From Nonomuraea solani (GTDB lineage: Bacteria; Actinomycetota; Actinomycetes; Streptosporangiales; Streptosporangiaceae), in the NCBI RefSeq assembly GCF_900108335.1, contig NZ_FNVT01000005.1, forward strand, positions 310,001 to 374,000: a stretch of 64,000 nt of DNA, read 5' to 3'. The first letter of the stretch is position 1; each line of letters starts with the position of its first letter. Under the pieces are notes generated by a model, which worked only from the letters and a program-made list of their open reading frames with translations, was not told the DNA's origin and ran no database searches. Made by a program: the position numbers and the translations under genes. This document shows, one piece after another, positions 32,266 to 40,992 of the stretch.

Positions 32266-33606
32266 TTACCGGCGGTGCGCCGCCGCGTGCTCCAGCGAGC
32301 GGGCCTTCATCGCGGCCTTGCGCGCCGCCTTCACCACGGCCTGGTCGTCGTGGGCGGTGGCGAGCATGTCGAGCACGGCGATCGTGTCGGGGTGGCCCAC
32401 CGCGGGCATCTCGCCCACCAGCTTGATCAGGTCTTCGCCGGGCTCCGGCGTGTCGAGCCGCCCGGCGGCGGAGCCCGACAGGTGCATCAGGGCCGCGAGG
32501 GAGTCGACCGCGATCCAGGTGTGGTCCTCGGAGCTGAGCGTCGGCGCGTCGAGGTCGCGGATGTGCAGCCAGGAGGCCGCGTAGCGGCGCATCAGCGGGT
32601 GTTCGAGCGCCTGCCTGACCGGGGCCTCGGCCTCGGGGCCCAGCTCCTCCAGGATGGCGCCGACGGCCCCGCGCTGCCCGGCGGTGCCGGACGCGGCGAT
32701 CTCGATCAGGTCGTGGGCGGCCGACTCGGGCGAGCGGCGCTCCAGCCAGCCGGCCACGGCGCTCTGCGTGGCCTCCCCCTTGACCAGGGCCTCGACCAGC
32801 TCGGCCGCCGACAGGTCGGCGAACACCTCCACCTCGGCCGCGGTCGGCGCGTCGTGGCCCTCGCGCAGCAGGTCGCGCCGGATGGCCCAGACGCCGAGCG
32901 GGGTGAGCGCGGTGCGGCCGGCGGCGGTCTGCTCGACCAGCCCGCAGTATGCCAGCAGCGACAGCGCCTCAAGGAGCTCGGCAGGCAGCGCGGCGGCGAT
33001 CCTGCGCATCTCGACGGGGCCGGGCGCGCAGGCCACCTCGTGGGACTGCAGGATGCCGCGGGCCAGGTTGGCGGTGGCGACCCCGGAGCGCACGGAGTAG
33101 ATCGTGGCCAGCATCTCGGCCAGGTGTCCGTCGACCACGGCCGAGCCGGTCAGGCCCTCGTCGGCGCGGTCGAGCACGTCCATGACCACGCCGTCCCAGA
33201 ACTCCAGCGTGGCCTCGACCGTGAGCTGCATCGACAGCGGGCCCCTGGAGACCCGGCCGGCGAGGATCTGCAGCAGCCCGGTGTTGACGGCCACGATCCA
33301 GACGAGGCGCAGCCGCGCGGCGGACAGGCCCAGCTCCGCGGCCACGGCCGTCGCGTCGGCCTCGGCCAGGTGCCCGCCGGCGCCCACCTGGCGGGTGCCG
33401 GTCCAGGTCGTGAGCTTGATCGCGTCGGCCACGAGCGGCACCAGCGGCACCGCCTTGGCCAGCTCGGCGTCGGGCGCCGGCAGGATCGGCGGGAAGGTCA
33501 GCGCCTCGTGCTCCACCGGAGTCTCCTCAGGTGACCGTGGAGGCACGGCGGCCTGCTCATCGATCAGCTTGCGCAGCTCGGCGAGGTCGAAGACATTGTT
33601 TGCCAC
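32266..33606 (-). CDS. Hypothetical helical-repeat protein, paralogue of the next gene
   Basis: A 446-residue soluble protein of unknown function. Its second half (from LTPLGVWAIRRDLLREGHDAP to VVKAARKAAMKARS) aligns with the second half of the protein encoded immediately upstream, including HPDTIAVLDML near the end. The region looks like a winged-helix segment followed by short helical repeats. There are no membrane segments, metal motifs or nucleotide-binding loops. The GTG start is 6 bases after TAAGTT, a leaderless layout. No function is inferred. Confidence 0.7.
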   Translation of the reverse strand: MANNVFDLAELRKLIDEQAAVPPRSPEETPVEHEALTFPPILPAPDAELAKAVPLVPLVADAIKLTTWTGTRQVGAGGHLAEADATAVAAELGLSAARLRLVWIVAVNTGLLQILAGRVSRGPLSMQLTVEATLEFWDGVVMDVLDRADEGLTGSAVVDGHLAEMLATIYSVRSGVATANLARGILQSHEVACAPGPVEMRRIAAALPAELLEALSLLAYCGLVEQTAAGRTALTPLGVWAIRRDLLREGHDAPTAAEVEVFADLSAAELVEALVKGEATQSAVAGWLERRSPESAAHDLIEIAASGTAGQRGAVGAILEELGPEAEAPVRQALEHPLMRRYAASWLHIRDLDAPTLSSEDHTWIAVDSLAALMHLSGSAAGRLDTPEPGEDLIKLVGEMPAVGHPDTIAVLDMLATAHDDQAVVKAARKAAMKARSLEHAAAHRR

Positions 33607-33618
33607 CCACGAAACTTA
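33607..33618 (-). promoter_or_regulatory. Leaderless promoter of the first paralogue
   Basis: TAAGTT (33618-33613) is followed by 6 bases and the GTG at 33606; no Shine-Dalgarno is present. Confidence 0.5.
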
Positions 33619-33643
33619 CTGCACACCGGTCACATGAGCGTAC

Positions 33644-35110
33644 TCAACGGATGGCCCGGGACCGGGCTTTGAAGGCCGCCTTGCGCGCCGCCTTGGCCAC
33701 CGTACCGTCCGGTATGGAGCGTCCGAGCAGCTCCAGCACGTCGACGACGTCCGGATGATCGACCCGCCACATTTCCTCGATCAGATGGGCGGGCGGACCG
33801 GAGGCGGCCATGTTCTCGGCGAAGATCTCGGGGTCCTCCTGGGCCGCGGGCATGGCGAGGGCGAGCATGTCAACGCTTACCCAGAGCAGCTCCTCCTGGG
33901 TGAGCTGCGGCGCGGGCAGCCCTCTGGCGGCCAGCCAGTGGATGGCGTGCGGCCGCAGCTCCTGGTCCTCCAGCTGGTCGCGCACCTCGGGCTCGGCCTC
34001 GGCGCCGAGCCGGTCGACGATGGTGATGGCGATGCCGCGGGCCACGGCGGGCGCGCCCGAGGCGGCGGCGAGCAGCTCGGCGGCGGCCTCGCCGGGCGCC
34101 CTGCCGGTCAGCCAGCGGCTGATGTCGTCTTCCGCGAGCTCGGTGGGCACGCCTTCGAGCAGGCCTTCGATGAGCCCGCGCGCGTCGGCCTCGGCCAGGT
34201 CGGGCGCCTGCGGGGCCTCGATCCCGAGCGCCAGATAGTGCTCGCGCAGCGCCCAGACGCCCAGCGGTGTGAGCTCCGCGGTGTCGCCGGCGACCCGGAG
34301 CAGGCCGGACCAGGCCAGCCGGTCGAGCACGGCGGTCAGGTCGATCTCGCCGTCGCCGGCGATCTCGTCGAGGTAGTCGCCGATGACGGTGACGGGCACG
34401 CGCACCTGGAGCCGGTAGAGCATGTCGAACAGGTCGTAGAGGCCCTCGTCGAGCACGGCCGAGCCGGTGACGGCGCCGCCGGTGTCCTGTTCGAGCACGC
34501 GGGCGACGCGCTGCGCCCAGTCGCTCAGCGGCTCGCCGCCGGGCAGTGGGTCCTCTTCCAGCATCGGTACGGACTCCAGCGCGGCCAGCAGCTCCTCCGG
34601 CTCCGCCAGCCGTACGGCGGGCAGCGGCGTGCAGCCGGGACAGTCGCAGGGCGCCTCGCCCAGGTCGGGCAGCTCGCCGGAGGGGATGGCGACCGCCTGC
34701 TCGAGCGACTCGGGCCCGATCGAGCTGAACAGGCTCTTGGCCATGCCGAAGTTCGCCGTGTCGGCGAGCGCGTCGGGCATGCGGGCCGCGATGTCGTCGA
34801 GCCGCTCGCCCATCCGAGCCGCCGTCGGCTCGTCCGCCTTGCCCGTTTCGCGGAGATAGACGACGAGGGTACGGGCGGCTGCGACGGTCTCCGCCGCGCT
34901 CTCCGGCGGCGCGATGACCTTGCGCGGATAGATCGACAGCAGCAGCTCGTCGAAGGTCTCGGGAGTGAAATCACCCAGCTCATTGACGTTGAGGTAGTCG
35001 CTGGCGTAGTCGCAGAGCAGGCGGACCTCGTCCGCGTCCACTTCGACTTCCCGCGCGCGCCCCCAAGCGCGCAGGTCGTCGATGGCCTGGTTCACCCATT
35101 CGATCGACAC
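33644..35110 (-). CDS. Hypothetical helical-repeat protein with Cys cluster
   Basis: A 488-residue protein of unknown function. The N-terminal part (MSIEWVNQAIDDLRAWGRAR through LVVYLRETGK) is helical and unique to this copy. Near residue 165 is EAPCDCPGCTP, a C-x-C-x2-C cluster absent from the neighbour. From LTPLGVWALREHYLALGIEA onward it matches the paralogue, ending HPDVVDVLELLG and VAKAARKAAFKARSRA. The GTG lies 6 bases after TAGCGT (leaderless). The pair lies between priA and def. Confidence 0.7.
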   Translation of the reverse strand: MSIEWVNQAIDDLRAWGRAREVEVDADEVRLLCDYASDYLNVNELGDFTPETFDELLLSIYPRKVIAPPESAAETVAAARTLVVYLRETGKADEPTAARMGERLDDIAARMPDALADTANFGMAKSLFSSIGPESLEQAVAIPSGELPDLGEAPCDCPGCTPLPAVRLAEPEELLAALESVPMLEEDPLPGGEPLSDWAQRVARVLEQDTGGAVTGSAVLDEGLYDLFDMLYRLQVRVPVTVIGDYLDEIAGDGEIDLTAVLDRLAWSGLLRVAGDTAELTPLGVWALREHYLALGIEAPQAPDLAEADARGLIEGLLEGVPTELAEDDISRWLTGRAPGEAAAELLAAASGAPAVARGIAITIVDRLGAEAEPEVRDQLEDQELRPHAIHWLAARGLPAPQLTQEELLWVSVDMLALAMPAAQEDPEIFAENMAASGPPAHLIEEMWRVDHPDVVDVLELLGRSIPDGTVAKAARKAAFKARSRAIR

Positions 35111-35122
35111 AGGGGCACGCTA
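35111..35122 (-). promoter_or_regulatory. Leaderless promoter of the second paralogue
   Basis: TAGCGT (35122-35117) is followed by 6 bases and the GTG at 35110. Confidence 0.5.
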
Positions 35123-35159
35123 ACGGCTGGCCCACGGATGAGCGAATCGGGGAAACGGT

Positions 35160-37262
35160 CTAAATCAGGTCGAGTGGGTCGACACTCACCCTCACGACAT
35201 CCGGTGTCTTTCGCGCCGCACGTACCCCACTGGCCCCTTTGAGCGCGGCCGACAGGGCGGCGCCGCCGGCGCGGCGCACCCGGATCATGGCGCGTTCCTG
35301 CCCGTTCTCGTCGAGGGGCACGGGGCCGAGGACCTGGGCGTCGGGCGGGAGGCGTACCTCGTCGAGCATCTGCCTGACCGCGGCGGCCGCGCCGGTGAGC
35401 GTCGCCATCCGCACGGCGGGCGGGAACCCCAGCTCGGCGCGGTCGCCGAGCTCGCGTTCCGCGTGGGTGATCGGATCCCACCGGAGCAGTGCCTGTACGG
35501 CGGCCAGCCCCGCGTCCCCGAGCACCACCAGCTCGGCGCCGGGGCGGAGCAGGGCGGCGGCGTTCATCCACCGGCGTACCGCCTCTTCGCCCGCCCGCAG
35601 GTCCGCCCGTCCGAGCAGCGCCCATCCGTCGAGCAGCACGGCCGCCGTGTATCCGTCTTCCGCCACGGGCTCGGCGCCTGGCGTGGCGACGACCAGCGCG
35701 CGGGAGGCCGGCACGGTGGCCAGGACGCCGTCGCGGCCGGAGGTGCGCACCTGTACGGAGGGAAAGGCCCTGCCGAGCTCCTCCGCGGTGCGCCGGGCGC
35801 CGGTCACCACGGCACGCAGACGAGGGCTGCCGCAGGACGAGCACCGCCAGCCGGCGTCCACCCGCCCGCACCAGCGGCAGTACGGCGCCGCGTGGCCGCC
35901 CCTGAGCGAGAGCGGCCCGTGACACAGGTCGCCCGGCTCACCCGCCGGGGTCCCGAGCGGAATCGAGTGGGCGGGCTCCTGGAGGGCGGTCCTGGTGGGC
36001 GGCAGGACGCAGCGGGCGGGCGTACGGCAGTGCTGGCACGCCAGGGCGGGCAGATAGCCGCGCCGGGGCACCTGCACCAGCACGGGCCCGCGCTCCAGGC
36101 CCTGCCGCAGCGCGCGCCAGGCGATGCTGGGCAGCCTGGCCATCCGGGCGGCCTGGTCCTTGGCCAGTTCGGCGTCCTCGCCGGCGGGCTTCACGCGGGG
36201 GGCCAGGCCCCTGATCGTCGTGCGGGCCGCCACGATCGGCCTGGCCCAGCGGGTGGCGACGAGCTGGGTGGCCTCGGCCGTACGCGCGTAGCCGCCGATC
36301 AGCATCCCCGCGCCGCTCCTGTGCGCGCGCAGCCCGAGCACCTCGCGAGCATGCGGGTACGGGGCCAGCCGCTCGGCGTGCAGGTCGTCACCGTCGTCCC
36401 AGATGGCCACCAGGCCGAGTTCGGCGACGGGGGCGAACATGGCGGCCCGGGTGCCGACAACGGCGCGCACCTGGCCTCTCAGCACCTTCAGCCACCGTCT
36501 GTACCGCTCGGCGGGACCCAGGTCGGCGGTGAGCGCCACATGCCTGCCGGGGCCGAGCAGTCGTTCGAAGGCGGCGTCGGCCAGCGCCACGTCCTTGCCG
36601 TCGGGGACCACGACGACCGCTCCCCTGCCGCCGTCCAGCGTGGCCCGCACCGCCTCGGCCATCGCCCCGGCCCATCCCCTGGCGCCGGGCAGCGCCGACC
36701 ACACGGCCCTGGGCGCCCGCCCGTCGCGCAGCGCGCCGAGGAACGAGGCCCCGGTCGGGTACGCGTCCCACGCGCTCGCCCCGGCCTCATCCGCCTGTCC
36801 GGTGGTCTCGGGATCCTGCCGGGGAGGTTCGGCCTCGGCCTTGGCGTGGCGCGGCGGGACGGCCAGGCGGAGCACGTCGGTCAGGGTGCCCGCGTACCGG
36901 TCGGCGACCGCCCTGGCGAGCCCGGCGATCTCCGGGGTGAGCACCTGTTCGGGCGACACCACCCGCTCCAGCGGGGTCAGCCGGCCCTCGTGATCGCTCT
37001 CGCCGGCCCGCTCCATCAGGAACCCGTCGACGAGCTTGCCCGCGAACCGCACCCGGACCCGCACACCCGGCTCTGCCGTCTCGTGCATGGTGGCGGGCAC
37101 CAGGTAGTCGAAGAGGCGGTCGAGGTGCGGCAGCGGGCTGTCCACGGCGACCCGCGCCACCGGCCGCTCCGGGGCGGCGACGGGAGCCCCCTTGGTGTCC
37201 TTCGACGACGCTGGGGGCCGCACGGCGTCGAGCGGCAGGAGTGCGTCGTCGGAGTGGGTCAC
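35160..37262 (-). CDS. priA: Actinobacterial PriA-like primosomal protein
   Basis: A 700-residue PriA homologue. The N-terminal 3'-DNA-end-binding domain is seen as RVAVDSPLPHLDRLFDYLVP and VRVRFAGKLVDGFLMERAGE. The zinc-binding cysteines are present as CQHC...C and CRWCGRVDAGWRCSSCGS. The Walker A loop is absent, however: the equivalent region reads AYPTGASFLGAL, and the DEEH box is IWDDGDDLHAE. Loss of helicase motifs is known for actinobacterial PriA, so it probably acts as a replication-restart loader rather than a motor. GTG start; TAGACC lies 6 bases upstream but does not fully match a -10. Confidence 0.92.
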   Translation of the reverse strand: MTHSDDALLPLDAVRPPASSKDTKGAPVAAPERPVARVAVDSPLPHLDRLFDYLVPATMHETAEPGVRVRVRFAGKLVDGFLMERAGESDHEGRLTPLERVVSPEQVLTPEIAGLARAVADRYAGTLTDVLRLAVPPRHAKAEAEPPRQDPETTGQADEAGASAWDAYPTGASFLGALRDGRAPRAVWSALPGARGWAGAMAEAVRATLDGGRGAVVVVPDGKDVALADAAFERLLGPGRHVALTADLGPAERYRRWLKVLRGQVRAVVGTRAAMFAPVAELGLVAIWDDGDDLHAERLAPYPHAREVLGLRAHRSGAGMLIGGYARTAEATQLVATRWARPIVAARTTIRGLAPRVKPAGEDAELAKDQAARMARLPSIAWRALRQGLERGPVLVQVPRRGYLPALACQHCRTPARCVLPPTRTALQEPAHSIPLGTPAGEPGDLCHGPLSLRGGHAAPYCRWCGRVDAGWRCSSCGSPRLRAVVTGARRTAEELGRAFPSVQVRTSGRDGVLATVPASRALVVATPGAEPVAEDGYTAAVLLDGWALLGRADLRAGEEAVRRWMNAAALLRPGAELVVLGDAGLAAVQALLRWDPITHAERELGDRAELGFPPAVRMATLTGAAAAVRQMLDEVRLPPDAQVLGPVPLDENGQERAMIRVRRAGGAALSAALKGASGVRAARKTPDVVRVSVDPLDLI

Positions 37263-37444
37263 GCAAAAGGTCTACCAGACCCCGCCGCCCCCGGAGCCCA
37301 CCCTTCGAAGCCCTCCCGGACGGGCCCGCGACCTCAACGAAGATCGGCTGTTCAGGGCGCGGCACAAGGGCGTCACGGCACGACCCACCAGGCGGCATTC
37401 CGCCCGGTCAGGCTCACGGCGGCGCCGGACCCGTGATCAGGACC

Positions 37445-37503
37445 GGCCGGCACGCGATCGCCGGCCGCAGGAGCTCACCTCGGAGCCCCGCGGCCGGCGA
37501 TCG
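37445..37503. other. Nested inverted repeats downstream of metK
   Basis: CGATCGCCGGCCGC (37455-37468) is the exact complement of GCGGCCGGCGATCG (37490-37503), a 14-bp stem with a 21-base loop. The left arm can instead pair with GGCCGGC at 37445-37451. The structure begins 10 bases after the metK stop and has no T-run, so it is a candidate unusual terminator or mRNA 3' stabiliser. Confidence 0.65.
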
Positions 37504-37512
37504 AAGCCCGGG

Positions 37513-38700
37513 TTACAGGCCGGCGGCGGTGCGCAGGGCCTCGGCGCGGTCGGTCGACTCCCAGGAGAAGCCCTCACGGCCGAAGTGCCCGTAGGCGGCG
37601 GTCTCCGAGTAGATCGGGCGCAGCAGGTCGAGGTCGCGGATGATCGCGGCCGGACGCAGGTCGAACACCTCGAGGACGGCGGCCTGGATCTTCTCCACCG
37701 GCAGCTTCTCGGTGCCGAAGCACTCCACGAACAGACCCACCGGCTGAGCCTTGCCGATCGCGTAGGCCACCTGGACCTCGCACCGGTCGGCGAGCCCGGC
37801 CGCGACGACGTTCTTGGCGACCCAGCGCATGGCGTAGGCGGCCGAACGGTCGACCTTGGACGGGTCCTTGCCCGAGAAGGCGCCGCCACCGTGGCGGGCC
37901 ATGCCGCCGTAGGTGTCGATGATGATCTTGCGGCCGGTGAGCCCGGCGTCGCCCATCGGGCCGCCGATCTCGAAGCGGCCGGTCGGGTTGACCAGCAGGC
38001 GGTAGCCCTCGGTGTCGATCTCGACGTCCTTGAGCACGGGGTCGACCACGTGCTCCTTGATGTCGGGCGTCAGCATCTCCTTGAGGTCGATCTCCGCGGC
38101 GTGCTGCGTGGAGACGACCACGGTGTCGAGCCGGACGGGCGTGTCGCCGTCGTACTCGATCGTGACCTGGGTCTTGCCGTCGGGACGGAGGTAGGGCACG
38201 GTGCCGCTCTTGCGCACCTCGGACAGGCGCTGGGCCAGCCGGTGGGCGAGAGTGATCGGCAGCGGCATCAGCTCGGGGGTCTCGCGGCAGGCGTAGCCGA
38301 ACATGAGGCCCTGGTCGCCGGCGCCCTGGCGGTCGAGCTCGTCGGCGTCGCCGCTCACGCGGTGCTCGTAGGCGTCGTCGACGCCCTGGGCGATGTCGGG
38401 CGACTGCGCGCCGATGGACACCGACACGCCGCAGGAGGCTCCGTCGAAGCCCTTGTGCGAGGCGTCGTAGCCGATCTCCAGGATCTTCTCCCGGATGACT
38501 CCGGGGATGTCGACGTAGGTCTCGGTCGTGACCTCGCCTGCGACGTGAACCTGGCCGGTAGTGATCATCGTCTCGACGGCGACCCGGCTCTTGGGGTCGT
38601 CCTTCAGCATGGTGTCGAGAATCGCGTCACTGATCTGGTCGGCGATCTTGTCCGGGTGGCCTTCGGTGACCGACTCGGAGGTGAACAGGCGACGTGACAA
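37513..38700 (-). CDS. metK: S-adenosylmethionine synthetase
   Basis: A 395-residue enzyme making SAM from methionine and ATP. It begins MSRRLFTSESVTEGHPDKIA and has the DRQGAGDQGLMFGYA loop, VDTYGGMARHGGGAFSGKDP and KVDRSAAYAMRWVAKN. The TTG start at 38700 is well supported by GAGGAG 8 bases upstream. A TAGACT -10 at 38781-38776 gives a leader of roughly 70 bases; I see no SAM aptamer in it. Confidence 0.97.
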   Translation of the reverse strand: MSRRLFTSESVTEGHPDKIADQISDAILDTMLKDDPKSRVAVETMITTGQVHVAGEVTTETYVDIPGVIREKILEIGYDASHKGFDGASCGVSVSIGAQSPDIAQGVDDAYEHRVSGDADELDRQGAGDQGLMFGYACRETPELMPLPITLAHRLAQRLSEVRKSGTVPYLRPDGKTQVTIEYDGDTPVRLDTVVVSTQHAAEIDLKEMLTPDIKEHVVDPVLKDVEIDTEGYRLLVNPTGRFEIGGPMGDAGLTGRKIIIDTYGGMARHGGGAFSGKDPSKVDRSAAYAMRWVAKNVVAAGLADRCEVQVAYAIGKAQPVGLFVECFGTEKLPVEKIQAAVLEVFDLRPAAIIRDLDLLRPIYSETAAYGHFGREGFSWESTDRAEALRTAAGL

Positions 38701-38828
38701 CTCAGTGGCTCCTCATGCAGCGGCTGCTGACGTATGTAAGGCCCGGGACGGATGGGTGTGCCTGGACCTCGCCGAAGTCTAGCCCCACCCGGCACCAGGT
38801 CGCGAAACTGTCCACAATCTGTCACCCC

Positions 38829-39191
38829 TCACAGGTCGGGCAGTGGGTCGGGGGGCAGCAATTCCGGCGCGAAGATCTCCGCGTCGGCGGCCGACACCAC
38901 GGCGGCGTACTCCTCGTCGAACTCGAACACCAGCGAGCCCAGTTCGAGCACGGGTCCGGGCAGAATCGGGCCGAGCCTGGTGTGCCGCGGGAACTCCGCG
39001 AACACCGAGACCGGCCGATCGCTCCTGAGCGTCCTGGTGGCCAGCACCGACACGGCCGAGTCGGTGACCACGATCAGGAAGTTCCCTGTTCCCGCCGTCC
39101 CTGTACAGAACGCCGGGAAGACGTAATGAATTTCCCCCTGGTCGGCGAGCAAAGTTCTACAACGATCCCTGACAGCGGAACCCACCGGCAT
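38829..39191 (-). CDS. Hypothetical small actinobacterial protein
   Basis: A 120-residue protein of unknown function. It starts MPVGSAVRDRCRTLLADQGE and has alternating beta-like segments (IHYVFPAFC, NFLIVVTDSAVSVLATRTL, PVSVFAEFPRHTRLGPIL) with an acidic, Pro/Leu-rich tail. It looks like a small beta-sandwich or PH-like fold, with no membrane segment. The ATG at 39191 follows GGGGGA; an open extension upstream to 39356 lacks coding character. metK is downstream on the same strand but has its own promoter. Confidence 0.6.
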   Translation of the reverse strand: MPVGSAVRDRCRTLLADQGEIHYVFPAFCTGTAGTGNFLIVVTDSAVSVLATRTLRSDRPVSVFAEFPRHTRLGPILPGPVLELGSLVFEFDEEYAAVVSAADAEIFAPELLPPDPLPDL

Positions 39192-39488
39192 TCCATCCCC
39201 CTTTGAGCCAAGTATCTGCAGGCGGGAGGGGATGTCGCAACAGGTGATCGAGTAATCGGTTCTGCACATTTTGTACGCACTACAGGTCGGGTGTCCGTTT
39301 ACGGACCTTTCGGGTGTCTCAAAGGCCGAGCGGACGGCAACACACCAGGCCAACACCCCAGAAGACGGACAGGAGCCCCATTCAGGACAGCCAGGCGCGG
39401 CTCACGACAAGCGGAACGAGCGAGCGCGTCTCAGGACAGACGCGGACGTCTCGGGACAGGCACGGGCGCGTCTCAGTGTCTCGGTGTC
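39192..39488. repeat. Intergenic region with GTCTC-GGACAG repeats
   Basis: This gap of about 300 bases holds the promoter region of the small hypothetical gene (AT-richer, 39230-39290) and, from about 39420, several copies of GTCTC[A/G]GGACAG or fragments of it (39428, 39448, 39470, 39478, 39485). The last copy runs into the stop codon of coaBC. No gene is seen. Confidence 0.55.
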
Positions 39489-40709
39489 TCAGGACAGGCG
39501 GGCGGCGACCAGGTCCCACACGGCGGCGGCGAGGTCCTCCTTGGGCCCGAACGGCACCTCGACCGCCTCCCCGCCCGCCACCAGCACGGTGGCGGCGTTG
39601 TCGGGCGTGCCGAAGGCCAGCCCCTCCCCCACCTGGTTGACGACCAGCAGGTCGCATCCCTTGCGAGCGAGCTTGGCCTGCCCGTTGGCGATCACGTCGT
39701 GCGTCTCGGCCGCGAACCCGACGATCACCTCAGGCCGGACACCGGGCGACTCGACGCCCCGGTCCGCGCGCGCCGACCGGCGGCGTTCGCCGAGCTCGGC
39801 GAGGATGTCGGGGTTCTTGGCCAGGCGGATCGCCTCAGGCTCCCCGTCCGTCTTCTTGATCTTCGCGTCGTGCCGCGTCTCAGGCCGGAAGTCGGCCACC
39901 GCCGCGGCCATGACCACCACGTCGGCGTCGCCACAGGCGGCGAGCACGGCCTCGCGCAGCTCGGCCGTGGACTCCACCCGCACGACCTTGGCTCCCGCGG
40001 GATCGGGCAGGTTGACGTTCGCGGCCACGAGCGTCACCTCGGCGCCCCTGGCGGCGGCCGTACGGGCCAGGGCGTATCCCTGCAGCCCCGAGGACCGGTT
40101 GCCGATGTAGCGCACGGGGTCGATGGCCTCGCGGGTGCCGCCGGCGGAGACGACGACCCTGCGCCCGGCCAGGTCGCGCGGCCGGCCGCGCAGCACGCGC
40201 AGGCAGACCTGGAAGATCTCGGCGGGGTCGGGCAGCCGCCCGGGCCCGGTGTCGGCGCCGGTGAGGCGGCCCACGGCCGGGTCGATCACGACGGAGCCCC
40301 GCTCGCGCAGCGTCGCGACGTTGGCGACGGTGGCGGGGTGCTGCCACATCTCGGTGTGCATCGCGGGCGCGAACACGACCGGGCACCTGGCCGTCAGCAG
40401 CGTGTTGGTGAGCAGGTCGCCGGCCAGCCCGTGCGCCGCCCTGGCGAGCACGTCGGCCGTCGCGGGCGCCACCACGACGAGGTCGGCCCGCTGGCCGATC
40501 CGCACGTGGGGCACCTCGTGAACGTCGTCCCACACCTCGGCCGACACGGGGTGGCCCGACAGGGCGGCCCAGGTGGGCGCGCCCACGAACTTCAGGGCCT
40601 CGCGGGTCGGGACGACCCGCACCTCGTGCCCGGACTCGGTGAACAGGCGCAGCAGCTCACACGCCTTGTAAGCGGCGATGCCGCCGCTGACGCCCAGGAC
40701 GACCTTCAT
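39489..40709 (-). CDS. coaBC: Bifunctional phosphopantothenoylcysteine decarboxylase/synthetase
   Basis: A 406-residue coenzyme A enzyme. The N-terminal flavoprotein CoaC starts MKVVLGVSGGIAAYKACELL and has the active-site region VVAPATADVLARAAHGLAGD and VVFAPAMHTEMWQHPATV. The C-terminal CoaB domain has VVVSAGGTREAIDPVRYIGN with RSSGLQG, AAVADFRP and KIKK. Together they turn phosphopantothenate and cysteine into phosphopantetheine. It follows rpoZ by 8 bases in the gmk-rpoZ-coaBC group. Confidence 0.96.
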   Translation of the reverse strand: MKVVLGVSGGIAAYKACELLRLFTESGHEVRVVPTREALKFVGAPTWAALSGHPVSAEVWDDVHEVPHVRIGQRADLVVVAPATADVLARAAHGLAGDLLTNTLLTARCPVVFAPAMHTEMWQHPATVANVATLRERGSVVIDPAVGRLTGADTGPGRLPDPAEIFQVCLRVLRGRPRDLAGRRVVVSAGGTREAIDPVRYIGNRSSGLQGYALARTAAARGAEVTLVAANVNLPDPAGAKVVRVESTAELREAVLAACGDADVVVMAAAVADFRPETRHDAKIKKTDGEPEAIRLAKNPDILAELGERRRSARADRGVESPGVRPEVIVGFAAETHDVIANGQAKLARKGCDLLVVNQVGEGLAFGTPDNAATVLVAGGEAVEVPFGPKEDLAAAVWDLVAARLS

Positions 40710-40717
40710 CGAAGGGG

Positions 40718-40987
40718 TCAGACCGCGCCTTCGATGGGCTCGGCGTTGAGCAGGCCCTCGGAGACCTCGCGCAGCGCGATGGACAGCGGCTTCTCCTGAG
40801 CGTGCGTCTCGACCAGGGGCCCGACGTATTCCAGCAGGCCCTCGCCGAGCTGGGAGTAGTAGGCGTTGATCTGGCGAGCGCGCTTGGCGCCCATGATCAC
40901 CAGTGAGTATTTGCTGTCGACGATGTCGAGCAGCGCGTCGATCGGCGGGTTGGTGATGCCCTCCGCGGCCGGGGTGGTGCCTGCCAC
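40718..40987 (-). CDS. rpoZ: RNA polymerase omega subunit
   Basis: An 89-residue subunit that helps fold the beta-prime subunit. It shows GITNPPIDALLDIVDSKYSL and VIMGAKRARQINAYYSQLGE, the omega signature, with the actinobacterial C-terminal extension (PLSIALREVSEGLLNAEP). GTG start 5 bases after the gmk stop, so the two are coupled. Confidence 0.95.
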   Translation of the reverse strand: MAGTTPAAEGITNPPIDALLDIVDSKYSLVIMGAKRARQINAYYSQLGEGLLEYVGPLVETHAQEKPLSIALREVSEGLLNAEPIEGAV

Positions 40988-40992
40988 GATTG

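Noticed and set aside
35160..37262. PriA called as degenerate because the Walker motifs are missing
   Set aside because: Lack of helicase motifs is a known property of actinobacterial PriA; length and zinc cysteines are intact, so it is not a pseudogene.
38701..38828. SAM riboswitch upstream of metK
   Set aside because: The leader is short and I could not match any SAM aptamer core; only a -10 element and a ribosome site are evident.
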